Shown here: positions 43,953 through 52,586 of the stretch, in pieces | Layout: the number at the start of each line of letters is the position of its first letter | Position numbering within the stretch: the first letter of the stretch is position 1 | Source of the DNA: Bacilli bacterium | Lineage (GTDB): Bacteria > Bacillota_I > Bacilli_A > RFN20 > CAG-826 | Assembly: GCA_017447165.1 (NCBI GenBank) | Contig: JAFSOD010000004.1 | Coordinates: 62,001-126,000 of the forward strand | Length of the DNA: 64,000 nucleotides | Reading direction: 5' to 3' | The notes under the pieces: generated by a model | What the model was told of the DNA's origin: nothing | The model's input: only the letters and a program-made list of their open reading frames with translations | Database searches by the model: none | Position numbers and translations under genes: made by a program

Positions 43953-43983
43953 CAAAAAAATAATCGAGATGTGCCCGATTATT
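43953..43983 (-). terminator. Terminator of the TrpXYZ-like operon
   Basis: Minus-strand stem AATAATCG/CGATTATT followed by TTTTTTT. Confidence 0.75.
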
Positions 43984-44000
43984 ATTGTAGTTTAGATATC

Positions 44001-45008
44001 TTATTGTTCCGCTTTCTTGTCTGCGTCTTCAAACATTTTTAAGAGATCTTCGACGGTTAACTTATTTTTCTTTTCTCCAGAGACGTCTAAGATGATGTGG
44101 CCAAGATGGAACATAATTAATCGATCTCCATAAGTTAAAGCGTCTTTCATATTATGAGTAACCATTAAGGTAGTCATATGGTTATCTCTAACCGCCTTAT
44201 CAGTTAACTCTAAAACTTTTCTAGCGGTCTTAGGGTCTAACGCTGCGGTGTGTTCATCAAGAAGAAGAATTTGTTTAGTTAAATCAAATCTAGAGATTTT
44301 AGAAGTATATTCATTTCTAATTTCAACTTTTCTTGCTTTTCTTTCTTCTTTAGAAAGAGATTCATTATTTAAAGCAGTTAAAGCTTGCTTTCTTTCTTCT
44401 TTGGCGTCTTTAAAGCCCTTTAAGACTTCTTCTTTGGCTTTTGACTTATTGCCTTCGCAGAATCTCACATAATCGCGTTTAATGATTCTCTCGCTTGGCA
44501 TTTGTCTCATCGTCGCCATTAAAAGGGTTAAAGCTTGTCTTTGTCCTCCAGACATCACACCAACTTTTTGATTTAATCTATCTTCAAGGTTAAGTCCGAA
44601 CTTTTTAAGTTCTTCAATAAAGTATTTCTTATGGCTTGCGGAGAATCCCCATTTCCATGGTTTATGAGTTCTACCCCTTGCATAAGCAATCTCTAAATTT
44701 TCATAAACAGACATATTCGCAGCAGTACCCACCATAGGGTCTTGGAAGACTCGACCAAAATAGCCTGCTCTTTTATATTCCGGCATATGAGTAATATCAA
44801 AGCCGTTAATCGTGACTTTACCACTATCAGGAGTTAAAGAACCACTAACGATATTTAAGGTTGTGGATTTACCACTACCATTACCACCAATAATAGTGAT
44901 AAATTCACCTGGCTTAACTTGTAATGAGATATGGTCTAAAGCGGTTCTTTCATCTTCTTTGTTGCCGCTGATGTTAAACTTCTTTACAACGTTAACTAAC
45001 TCAAGCAT
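44001..45008 (-). CDS. ABC transporter ATPase (TrpZ-like) with insertion before Walker B
   Basis: 335 residues from the ATG at 45008, which has GGAGG upstream; an earlier start would add eight residues translated from the permease. Walker A GGNGSGKST (41-49), Q-loop FQDPMVG (~88), signature MSGGQ (152-156), Walker B ILLLDEH (247-253), H-loop VTHN. Signature and Walker B are about 90 residues apart instead of ~20: a charged Lys/Glu-rich helical insertion fills residues ~170-242 (KSKAKEEVLKGFKDAKEERK). The rest is standard for the ABC_sub_bind-linked importer family. It overlaps the permease by 8 bases. Confidence 0.88.
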   Translation of the reverse strand: MLELVNVVKKFNISGNKEDERTALDHISLQVKPGEFITIIGGNGSGKSTTLNIVSGSLTPDSGKVTINGFDITHMPEYKRAGYFGRVFQDPMVGTAANMSVYENLEIAYARGRTHKPWKWGFSASHKKYFIEELKKFGLNLEDRLNQKVGVMSGGQRQALTLLMATMRQMPSERIIKRDYVRFCEGNKSKAKEEVLKGFKDAKEERKQALTALNNESLSKEERKARKVEIRNEYTSKISRFDLTKQILLLDEHTAALDPKTARKVLELTDKAVRDNHMTTLMVTHNMKDALTYGDRLIMFHLGHIILDVSGEKKNKLTVEDLLKMFEDADKKAEQ

Positions 45009-45936
45009 GTTTCTCCCTCCTTTCTTTAACAAGGTAGATAATACCTCGTTTGATTAAAGGTAAGGATAAGGCAAAGACAATTAACACTGCATAGAGCAAG
45101 TTAAGCAAGTTGCCGTTTAAGCCTAATTCAATCGCAACATTAATAATGACAAAGTAGATAATCGCACCAATAGAAATAGCGATTAAGCTACGTTTAAAGG
45201 TCTTATTGCCAAAGATTGTTTCTCCAATGATAATGGAGGCTAAGCCCACTACTAAGTAGCCAGTAGAATAGCCAACTGAGCAACCTCTATTTGATTGACA
45301 AATAAGTGCGCCTGCTAAACCGATTAAAGCATTAGATATTACTAACGCCACAATAGAGGCTTGTTTCGTGTTAATGCCTTGCGCTCTAGACATCTTCTCA
45401 TTGATACCAGTCGATCTAATAGCGATACCGTATTCAGTTCCAAAGAAGAAATAAATAATAACAAAGATAAGAACCACAAAAGCAAGCATAATGCCAGTTT
45501 TAATAAGTGGTCTAAAGATAGGATCTCCATAATAAAATAAGGAGAACACTGTTTCATTGTCAGTGTCTAAAGATACAATATTAATAAATGAACTATCTTT
45601 ACTTGTTAATCCTAAGATTAATAAAGCGATTGAACTTGTCGCGGTCATAGTGATAATACCGCATAAAATCTTCGGAATTCTAAGTTTAGTGTAGAACACG
45701 GAAGTTAAATAACCACATAAACCTCCACCAAGAGTCGCTACTAAAGTAGCAACGAATGGATTAACACCAATCTTGATTAAGGCAATGGCAAAGGATCCAC
45801 CAATTAACAAACTTCCTTCAGCGGTTAAATCCGCAAAATCGAGAATTCTAAAAGTGAGGTAGATACCAAGGGCTAATAAACAGCAAGGTAATCCGCTAGT
45901 TAATATGTTGAAAATAACACTAACTATATAAGGCAT
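45001..45936 (-). CDS. ABC transporter permease (TrpY-like)
   Basis: 311-residue permease of the branched-chain/ribose-type superfamily (BPD_transp_2), with eight or nine hydrophobic segments. LRILDFADLTAEGSLLIGG near the N-terminus and GTEYGIAIRSTGINEKMSR are hallmarks of the family paired with ABC_sub_bind proteins. It ends with a TGA inside the next gene's start region (ATGCTTGA), showing that TGA is a stop here. Begins three bases after the binding-protein stop. Confidence 0.9.
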   Translation of the reverse strand: MPYIVSVIFNILTSGLPCCLLALGIYLTFRILDFADLTAEGSLLIGGSFAIALIKIGVNPFVATLVATLGGGLCGYLTSVFYTKLRIPKILCGIITMTATSSIALLILGLTSKDSSFINIVSLDTDNETVFSLFYYGDPIFRPLIKTGIMLAFVVLIFVIIYFFFGTEYGIAIRSTGINEKMSRAQGINTKQASIVALVISNALIGLAGALICQSNRGCSVGYSTGYLVVGLASIIIGETIFGNKTFKRSLIAISIGAIIYFVIINVAIELGLNGNLLNLLYAVLIVFALSLPLIKRGIIYLVKERREKHA

Positions 45937-45939
45937 ATA

Positions 45940-46983
45940 TTAATCAATAGAAACGTCTGTAAAATCTGCTAAAACATCAGCAGGAATGGTAAATCCTAAT
46001 TGAGCGTCTTCGATATTTGAGGAATTATAAACTTTATTCCAATCATCTTCGTCTAATGATTTTTCAATATCGATTTCGTGAGTTTGTTTAGTGCCAGAAA
46101 TAATTTCAGCTGCCATTTCTCCAGCTCTAGTTCCTAAGTAATTATAAGAAACACTATATGTAATGTGTCCACCATTAAGCATTCCTTCTTCTCCGACGAT
46201 ACATAAGACATGGGCGTTATCAAGAATTGGCTTAATAATGTTCATATTACTTGCGCATAAATTATCGGTAGGAATATATAAGACATCAATCTTATTACAT
46301 AAGGATGTACATTTTGCTTGCAAGTCAGCAATACTGGTACATGGCTCATCAAAGATATTAGCAGCAGATAAACCTTCACTTAAAGCTGCAGCTTTTGCTC
46401 TTCTAGCTTGAACAGCGGAATTAGACTCACTGTTGGTGTAGAAAATACCAAATCTAATTTGAGATGCTTCTTTATGAGGCATACACTTCTTGATTAATTT
46501 GACTTGTGATTCTACTGGGTTATCATCGCTAGTACCAGTTACGCTACCATCGTGATGTGGAAATGCTTTTGCTAATTTTGCATCAACTGGATCAGTAACC
46601 GCAGTAAATAAGATTGGTTGTTTTTTACCAGCTTCATCTCTTTCATTTTTTAAATGAATTGCACTTGGAGTAGCAATGCCAAGCATGATGTCACAACTTG
46701 CCACTAAAGATTTAGCATAGGTCACATCATCAACATCTTTAACAAAAGAAAACTTCTCAATATAATTGATTTGTTTTCCTGCCACTAGTGGTGAACCACT
46801 TAAAGCTGCTTTAAAACTTAATCTAGCAGTCTCTAATGCATCCGCAGGAGCGTATTGCAAGATACCAACATTAAATGATGACTTACTTGGGTCAATCTCC
46901 GCTCTATCTGGACCAGCATCTTTACTACAAGAAGCTAAACCCATTAAAGCGACAAGGGGAATGATGAATAAACTTTTTCTCAT
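45940..46983 (-). CDS. ABC transporter substrate-binding lipoprotein (TrpX-like)
   Basis: 347-residue lipoprotein (LMGLASCSKD) of the ABC_sub_bind family (PF04392). Visible family blocks: PILFTAVTDPVDAKL, VTGTSDDNPVESQ, DVLYIPTDNL and GGHITYSVSYNYLGTRAGEMA. In streptococci this family imports tryptophan or tyrosine-like compounds; other members move different substrates, so the ligand is open. A strong AAGGAGG precedes the ATG. The mRNA leader (47012-47190) can form alternative hairpins, suggesting ligand control. Confidence 0.88.
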   Translation of the reverse strand: MRKSLFIIPLVALMGLASCSKDAGPDRAEIDPSKSSFNVGILQYAPADALETARLSFKAALSGSPLVAGKQINYIEKFSFVKDVDDVTYAKSLVASCDIMLGIATPSAIHLKNERDEAGKKQPILFTAVTDPVDAKLAKAFPHHDGSVTGTSDDNPVESQVKLIKKCMPHKEASQIRFGIFYTNSESNSAVQARRAKAAALSEGLSAANIFDEPCTSIADLQAKCTSLCNKIDVLYIPTDNLCASNMNIIKPILDNAHVLCIVGEEGMLNGGHITYSVSYNYLGTRAGEMAAEIISGTKQTHEIDIEKSLDEDDWNKVYNSSNIEDAQLGFTIPADVLADFTDVSID

Positions 46984-47011
46984 AGGATATAAATCCTCCT
47001 TCTAAATAAAA

Positions 47012-47145
47012 TCGGTGTTTTTCGCACCGACAACTTATTTATTTTATTTCGGTGCTCGATTAACATTCTTTGTAACCAACACACCTACTAGCTAAAAAGC
47101 CAAGATCTATTGATTACCTCTTGGATAGAAATAGCTAAAGTAGAA
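47012..47145 (-). promoter_or_regulatory. Candidate riboswitch/attenuator leader of the TrpXYZ-like operon
   Basis: In minus-strand order: an aptamer-like stem CTAC..TAGCTA (47132-47143) with TAGCTAGTAG (47085-47094), enclosing CCAAGA/TCTTGG (47100-47105, 47119-47124); then GCACCGA (47049-47055), TCGGTGC (47024-47030) and CACCGA (47012-47017). The middle segment can pair with the first (antiterminator) or the third, forming a hairpin followed by TTTTATTT (terminator). No T-box AGGGUGG motif is present and I do not recognise a known riboswitch class. Confidence 0.55.
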
Positions 47146-47188
47146 ATAATACTTGTTAAACATATAATTTCTCGTTTTCTTGTTTAAA

Positions 47189-47217
47189 AATATATCACTA
47201 TAGGGTGTTATCAACAA
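47189..47217 (-). promoter_or_regulatory. Promoter of the TrpXYZ-like operon
   Basis: TTGTTG (47212-47217), 17-base spacer, TATATT (47189-47194), about 205 bases before the first start codon, leaving a long structured leader. Confidence 0.6.
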
Positions 47218-47241
47218 TTATTTTTTAATAAAATGTTATAT

Positions 47242-48693
47242 ATGCGTAAGGAAATTATCATCATTGGAGGCGGTATAGCTGGTCTTAACGCTGGTATCGA
47301 ACTTCTCCAAAAGGGACACAAAGTCACAATCATTGAAAAGAATAGTAACGTTGGCGGGTTATGCTCTGGATATGACGTTAATGGTTTTTATATTGATGCT
47401 TGTATTCACTGGCTAATGGGTACTCAAAAAAGTAATGCATTATATGAGTTGTGGAATAATATCGACGCTTTTAACGATGATGTTAGAATCATCCGTTTAG
47501 AAAATTTTGTCACTATCGACTATAACGGAACAAAAGTCAGGGTGGGTCGTGACTTAGAAAAAACTAGACTAGAGTGGATTAACATCGCTCCTGAAGACAA
47601 AAGAAACATTAATAAATTCTTTTCAATTGTAAAGGCGATGGAAAAGCTAATGAGATATGCCCTTAAATGCAAAACCAAAAAAAGTTTTATGGACTTAGTA
47701 AAAATTATTTATAAATCTCCATCCATCATCAAGTCAATGACTATGTCTAGAGAAGAATACGCGAAAAGATTTAAAAATCCAGCTTTAAAGTTTGCGGTCA
47801 CAAACATGATGACTGGCTATAACAATATGTTCTTCTTATTTGATGTTTATAGCATCTTCTCTCAAGGTAATGCCGACGTTCCAAGCGGCGGAGCCAAATA
47901 CATGGTAGAGCGAATTAAAAATCGCTTCATTTCTCTAGGAGGAATTCTCCATCTAAACGAAGAAGTTACAGGCCTAGAAATGGAAAAAGGCAAGGTTTTT
48001 GCCGTAAAAACTAGCAAAAATAACGTATTTTCATCAGACGCTGTTATTTCTACTGTAGATCCTAGATATATCCTTAAAAAACTATTAGGCAATAAATATA
48101 AAGTCAATAAACTTGAGAGAGCAAATAAGCGAGTTAAATTAAATCCAATCTCTTCTTGCTTCAATGTTTATGTTACTATTGAAGGAGACATCTCTTGTAT
48201 TGATGGGCCTACCATATATAATATCGATCCTATTCAAGTTGGTAACACTAAAGTTGATTACTTATTAGTGAGACCTTATAACTTTGATCTTGATTATTTT
48301 GTTAAAGACAATAAAACTGTTGTCTCTTTATTCGTTGATCAAAATCAAGAAGACTATCACTACTATAAATTACTAGGCGAAGAAGAATTGAAAAAAACCG
48401 AACAAAGAATATGCGATGACTTAATCGCTGCTTTAATTGATAAAAATCCAAATCTCAAAGGAAGAGTTGATTATCTCACTTACTTTGGGCCAGTAGAGTT
48501 AGAAAAAAGAACCAATACTTCTTATGGAGCCTTGCAAGCATATTCATTAACAGACTTAAAGAGCTTCTACTTCACAGAAGGTAGAGTTAAAGGGATTAAA
48601 AATCTATATTGTTGTGGTCAATGGACAAGATGTATTGGGGGAACCCCTACCGCACTACTCACATCACATCAAATTGCTAAAAAGATTAAATAG
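47242..48693 (+). CDS. CrtI/phytoene desaturase-family FAD-dependent oxidoreductase
   Basis: About 483 residues. The N-terminal dinucleotide-binding motif IIIIGGGIAGLNAGIEL with EKNSNVGGLC, and the C-terminal IKNLYCCGQWTRCIGGTP (FAD contact) match the phytoene desaturase/all-trans-retinol saturase family. No other carotenoid genes are near, so the substrate is unknown; many gut Bacillota have lone copies. I prefer the ATG at 47242 over 47233: a TAAAAT box spans 47229-47234 and overlaps the earlier ATG, and the protein family starts with the beta strand. No Shine-Dalgarno sequence; probably leaderless. Divergent from the TrpX-like gene. Confidence 0.85.
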   Translation: MRKEIIIIGGGIAGLNAGIELLQKGHKVTIIEKNSNVGGLCSGYDVNGFYIDACIHWLMGTQKSNALYELWNNIDAFNDDVRIIRLENFVTIDYNGTKVRVGRDLEKTRLEWINIAPEDKRNINKFFSIVKAMEKLMRYALKCKTKKSFMDLVKIIYKSPSIIKSMTMSREEYAKRFKNPALKFAVTNMMTGYNNMFFLFDVYSIFSQGNADVPSGGAKYMVERIKNRFISLGGILHLNEEVTGLEMEKGKVFAVKTSKNNVFSSDAVISTVDPRYILKKLLGNKYKVNKLERANKRVKLNPISSCFNVYVTIEGDISCIDGPTIYNIDPIQVGNTKVDYLLVRPYNFDLDYFVKDNKTVVSLFVDQNQEDYHYYKLLGEEELKKTEQRICDDLIAALIDKNPNLKGRVDYLTYFGPVELEKRTNTSYGALQAYSLTDLKSFYFTEGRVKGIKNLYCCGQWTRCIGGTPTALLTSHQIAKKIK

Positions 48694-49905
48694 TTATTTA
48701 TTTAAGTGACTAGCAAGATCATCTAAAGAATTCACTAAAGCGGGATATAGTCTTTCCGCCGATAAGACAATTAAAGTATCACCCGCTTTTAATTTAGCGA
48801 TTTCGTTTTGAGCGTATTCACTATACAAATACTCAAAGTGAATACAAGTTAAGTTCTCGTAGTCTTTAGCAGCGTATGGTACTAAAGCGTTTCTAAAAGA
48901 ATCACCAATTAAAACACATCTACTGCCATCAGCTAATGAGGATTTAGTTTCAATATATTTACGGTCCCCATCCGCGACTACTTCATAAGTAACATCTTCT
49001 TTATAAGAAACATTATAAGAAGTATAGATTGAGCCACTACTAGATAATAGGCTTGCTAAATCTCCTCCTTGAACAGTGGTCTCACTATATGTATATGTCG
49101 GAGCGGATCTATTTAATCCTTTTAAGATATCTATATAACCTTGCATTGCCCCAAGAGGATTCCAATGGGTATCTTCTTTTAAGTAAACATCTCCTAATTC
49201 TCTAGAATCAATAATCTCATCAATTGGATAAGAGAATGGAAGACTACTATTTTTAGAGAAATAATGTTCCACTCTTTGAAGTTTCTTGGCTCTATTAGTA
49301 ACTCTTATAGAAGGCATTTTATCTGCATAGACTTGTTCTTTATTTGGGAAGATATTAAAGCAGACATCAATATTTCTATCATTACAGATATCATTAATCG
49401 TATTAAATTTCTCCATATGCTTATTCATTTCATAGTCCGTATAGATATCACTACCCTTATAGTTTTCTAAAGAACCATCACCGCTATAAAATAGCCAGTC
49501 ATCTCTACCATATATAACATAACCATCATATCTAGGCGCATAATATGGCTGTCCTTTATCTAAAAACGGGTCAGTAATATCTTCGATAGAACCACTACTA
49601 GGGTAATTAAAATCACTATTTCCAGAAAGCATAAGTAAGAACTTAAACCACGCATCTTCAATCGTCTGTTCACAGCTCTTATAGAAGGAAATAAAAGCGT
49701 CTCTAAACGGCACATTATCGTTAAACCATTCATCAAAATTAGTGAAGAAATTATTATCAAAAGATGTTGGGAAAGCTACCGGATCAGTTTTTTCCACTCT
49801 ATTAGATTTAAAGGCAAATGAAATTGGAAGCGAAACCGCAAGTAGAGGTACAAAAGCAAAAACGATAACTTTCTTAAATTTCCCTAACATATTAGAACGC
49901 TCCAT
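48694..49905 (-). CDS. AlgJ/DHHW-type exported acyltransferase partner
   Basis: 403 residues with one N-terminal membrane segment (VIVFAFVPLLAVSLPISFAF). The extracellular part shows the AlgX/AlgJ-like SGNH-related features KEDTHWNPLGAMQGY (the DTHW equivalent of the DHHW motif) and CVLIGDSFRNALVPYAAK (GDS serine block). Such proteins work with an MBOAT protein to acetylate exopolysaccharides. Its start overlaps the upstream MBOAT gene by 14 bases, forming the expected pair. Confidence 0.85.
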   Translation of the reverse strand: MERSNMLGKFKKVIVFAFVPLLAVSLPISFAFKSNRVEKTDPVAFPTSFDNNFFTNFDEWFNDNVPFRDAFISFYKSCEQTIEDAWFKFLLMLSGNSDFNYPSSGSIEDITDPFLDKGQPYYAPRYDGYVIYGRDDWLFYSGDGSLENYKGSDIYTDYEMNKHMEKFNTINDICNDRNIDVCFNIFPNKEQVYADKMPSIRVTNRAKKLQRVEHYFSKNSSLPFSYPIDEIIDSRELGDVYLKEDTHWNPLGAMQGYIDILKGLNRSAPTYTYSETTVQGGDLASLLSSSGSIYTSYNVSYKEDVTYEVVADGDRKYIETKSSLADGSRCVLIGDSFRNALVPYAAKDYENLTCIHFEYLYSEYAQNEIAKLKAGDTLIVLSAERLYPALVNSLDDLASHLNK

Positions 49906-51280
49906 AAATTGATGGGGAGAAGCTATTAGAGGTAATAAAGAATATGACCACGACCACTAATGCTAAAGCGCTAACCGCCTTAATAACTTCAAATACTTTA
50001 TTTTCATTCTTTAAAAAAGAAATCTTAGGTTTGATAAGTGGGTAAATTAAAGCAAAGAACAAACCAAAGAAAGTCGCTAAGAAAACTTTAAAGGTGAAAA
50101 TACCAATAAAGCTTAAGTCGGATTCATTACCGATGATGCCAAATAAGTTCTTAAAATAATGACCCATATCAGAGAAGTTAGGGCAAATAAAGAATACCCA
50201 ACCCATCATCACCACAAAGATTGTGTAAAGCCAGTTAATAAACTTGAATTTATTTTTTGCAAGTAACTTGCCTAAGAATAGTTTTTCTAAGATTGAGAAT
50301 AATGCAAAATATACACCCCAAATTAAGAAGTTAAGGGTGGATCCATGCCATATACCAGTTAAAAGGAACACCACGAATAAGTTCAGACAAGTTCTTGGAG
50401 TGCCTTTTCTATTTCCTCCTAAAGGAATATAAATATATCTTTTAAACCAATTGCCTAAAGACATATGCCATCTTCTCCAGAAGTCACCAATAGATAAAGA
50501 TAAATATGGAGCGTTAAAGTTTTCGGCAATGTCATAGCCAAACATCTTGCCTAAACCAATGGCCATATCACTATATCCAGAGAAATCAAAATAGAGCTGT
50601 AAAGTAAAGGCTAATAAACCAAACCAGGATAACCCTGTACCTACTGTGGAAATATTTCCTAAAGTAAGAGAAACCACCAAAGCTAGTGAATCGGCAATTA
50701 ATATCTTTTTTGCTAAGCCAAAAGCAAATCTAATAATTCCTTGATAGAATTTCTCAACACTTGGATTATCTTCTTTTATTTGATTATATTCCGTAATTGG
50801 ACCTTGGGTAAGTTTCATAAAGATAAATAGATAAAGGAAATAAGAAAGAATATTCACTTCTTTGGAGTCAATTTCTCCTTTATAAACATTCACCATATAA
50901 GAAATACTTTGGAAGGTATAAAAGGATAACGCTAATGGGAAGATAATTGTAAAAGATGAACCTGCGATTAAATTTATATATTTAAAGAATAATAACGTTA
51001 AAGCTGATAAAGATATATCTATCCACATATAAGTGAGTCTAGAATTCTTCTTATCGCTTTTTGAAACTAAATAAGCGAATAAATAATGGATTAAAGACAC
51101 TCCAATTAAAACTCCAAAATAGATAAATCCTGAAGCGTAGCAATAAAAGAATAAACTAAGAACTAACAAAGTTATCCTTTTAGCAACAACATTCTTCTTA
51201 GAAAAATAACTCACTCCATAATAAATAAGAAGTGAGGCTGGAAGAAACACTAATAAAAAGAATAATGAATTAAAACTCAT
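49892..51280 (-). CDS. MBOAT-family membrane O-acyltransferase
   Basis: 462-residue polytopic protein of the AlgI/DltB group, which moves acyl groups across the membrane to surface polymers. The core motif WRRWHMSLGNWFKRYIYIPL and the catalytic-histidine loop LTGIWHGSTLNFLIWG are intact. DltA and DltC are absent and the partner is AlgJ-like, so polysaccharide acetylation is more likely than D-alanylation of teichoic acids. TATATT followed by six bases and the ATG suggests a leaderless mRNA. Confidence 0.92.
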   Translation of the reverse strand: MSFNSLFFLLVFLPASLLIYYGVSYFSKKNVVAKRITLLVLSLFFYCYASGFIYFGVLIGVSLIHYLFAYLVSKSDKKNSRLTYMWIDISLSALTLLFFKYINLIAGSSFTIIFPLALSFYTFQSISYMVNVYKGEIDSKEVNILSYFLYLFIFMKLTQGPITEYNQIKEDNPSVEKFYQGIIRFAFGLAKKILIADSLALVVSLTLGNISTVGTGLSWFGLLAFTLQLYFDFSGYSDMAIGLGKMFGYDIAENFNAPYLSLSIGDFWRRWHMSLGNWFKRYIYIPLGGNRKGTPRTCLNLFVVFLLTGIWHGSTLNFLIWGVYFALFSILEKLFLGKLLAKNKFKFINWLYTIFVVMMGWVFFICPNFSDMGHYFKNLFGIIGNESDLSFIGIFTFKVFLATFFGLFFALIYPLIKPKISFLKNENKVFEVIKAVSALALVVVVIFFITSNSFSPSIYGAF

Positions 51281-51365
51281 ATATTAAATATACTTCAAAT
51301 TTTCAATCATGTATGAGTTATTTCTTTTTATTACCAAGTTATTTCATTCGTGACTAGATCTTGCT

Positions 51366-52187
51366 TTATTTCTTCTCTATTCTTTTAATGCTCTTAACGT
51401 TGTTTTTATTGAATAACTCTTTTTCTCTATTTGCTTCTTTATTAAGAAGAACTAGTCTTTCTAGCTGCGATAACTTTTGAGTGATTAGCATTGAGTTTAA
51501 ATATTCAAGATTACTAAGAATTGCTAATTCAATGGTGTTAGCATAATCTCTGATATTTCCTTCTTTAGTTAGATTAATATCTCTCCACTCTTTTGCAGTT
51601 TTCCCAAATAAGGCAACATTTAATAGATCTGCTTCATTTGCATAAATATAACTTTTTTGTTGAGATGATAATTCAACGGGAACTAGATATTCTTTAACAG
51701 CTTCGGTGTGTATCAAATAATTCAACTTAGTTAATAGTCTCTTCCCTTGCCACTCAATTTGTTCTGACTCTTGGATCTTTAATCTTTGAAATTCTTTGAT
51801 TATATATAGCTTCACCTCGGGAGAAATCCAAGACGCAAATTCAAGAGCAATATCACGATGGGCAAAAGTACCACCATTTTTAGTTGGTTTTGTTCTAATT
51901 CCAATTGCGTTTAATTCGTTAATCCACCTAGTAGGGGACATTGTAAATGCATTCTTGCCAGATTCAGATAATAGGGGGTCGAATTCGACCCTTTTAAAAT
52001 TTGAATTATTTAATGTTTCCCATATCCCAAGGAACTCAAGCGTTGACCTAAGTCTCATCCAGTTCTTAACAACATCTTTTGGTTCTTTTGGATTTTTAAT
52101 CCTCGCAATATCGGTTAGGCTAACAAAGTCTTCGTCGCCTATTCCTGTGACATTAATTTCGATGCTTTTTATGGTAATCTTTTTCAT
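51366..52187 (-). CDS. KilA-N domain protein
   Basis: 273 residues. The N-terminal ~110 residues carry a KilA-N DNA-binding domain (FVSLTDIARIKN, WMRLRSTLEFLGIWE, PTKNGGTFAHRDIALEFASW). The C-terminal half is helical and charged. KilA-N proteins come from phages and large DNA viruses; stand-alone copies in bacterial chromosomes are usual signs of horizontal transfer. A 9-base perfect inverted repeat sits at its promoter, suggesting self-control. An AGGAGAG ribosome binding site precedes the ATG. Confidence 0.9.
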   Translation of the reverse strand: MKKITIKSIEINVTGIGDEDFVSLTDIARIKNPKEPKDVVKNWMRLRSTLEFLGIWETLNNSNFKRVEFDPLLSESGKNAFTMSPTRWINELNAIGIRTKPTKNGGTFAHRDIALEFASWISPEVKLYIIKEFQRLKIQESEQIEWQGKRLLTKLNYLIHTEAVKEYLVPVELSSQQKSYIYANEADLLNVALFGKTAKEWRDINLTKEGNIRDYANTIELAILSNLEYLNSMLITQKLSQLERLVLLNKEANREKELFNKNNVKSIKRIEKK

Positions 52188-52208
52188 AAAACTCTCCTAT
52201 TATATATA

Positions 52209-52229
52209 GGAAAATACAAAGTATTTTCC
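52209..52229 (-). promoter_or_regulatory. Operator-like palindrome before the KilA-N gene
   Basis: GGAAAATAC-AAA-GTATTTTCC, a perfect 9-base inverted repeat, immediately upstream of the TATAAT box (about 22 bases before the ATG). Binding by the KilA-N protein itself is inferred. Confidence 0.6.
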
Positions 52230-52353
52230 AGAGGGCATATTATTGAAAATTTGCGAAAATTTTATTATTAATATTTTTTAATTCAAAGAATTAGACCATA
52301 TTAAAAATTTTTGCATTCCAGAATTTTAAATACGTAAACAAACATAAATGCAA

Positions 52354-52380
52354 TAAAAAATCCTGACTATGAACTCAGGA
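52354..52380 (-). terminator. Terminator overlapping the end of the 70-residue gene
   Basis: Minus-strand stem TCCTGA/TCAGGA followed by TTTTTTATTG. Its upstream arm lies inside the last codons of the small membrane protein gene. Confidence 0.8.
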
Positions 52381-52579
52381 CATTTTTTCGTTTTGGATTA
52401 ATAATGTGACCACCATTATAGTAGGTGGAAACTAATGCGACAGCGATAAATAAGAAAGAGGCAAAGGTTTTAATAAGTACAGATTTCACTGTATACGCTT
52501 TTACTTTTTTGCGCACATAAATGCTAACCACGATAGCGGCAAGAATAATTATTCCAATATTAAGCCAAAACATATGCAC
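52367..52579 (-). CDS. Small two-helix membrane protein
   Basis: 70 residues with two hydrophobic segments (IGIIILAAIVVSIYV and VLIKTFASFLFIAVALVSTY). The second segment and its position recall the start of YhhN-family proteins, so this could be a truncated copy: its last codons lie inside the terminator hairpin. A good GGAGG-like ribosome binding site (AAGGAGGACG) supports expression. It follows the broken aldehyde dehydrogenase by 7 bases. Function unknown. Confidence 0.55.
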   Translation of the reverse strand: MHMFWLNIGIIILAAIVVSIYVRKKVKAYTVKSVLIKTFASFLFIAVALVSTYYNGGHIINPKRKNVLSS

Positions 52580-52586
52580 GTCCTCC

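Noticed and set aside
45001-45936. Mollicute-type genetic code (TGA read as tryptophan)
   Set aside because: The permease ends at TGA with a normal-length C-terminus, tryptophans are encoded by TGG, and all large genes are intact under the standard code.
46984-47232. T-box leader before the TrpX-like gene
   Set aside because: The conserved T-box sequence AGGGUGG and a specifier-loop arrangement are missing, although alternative stems exist.
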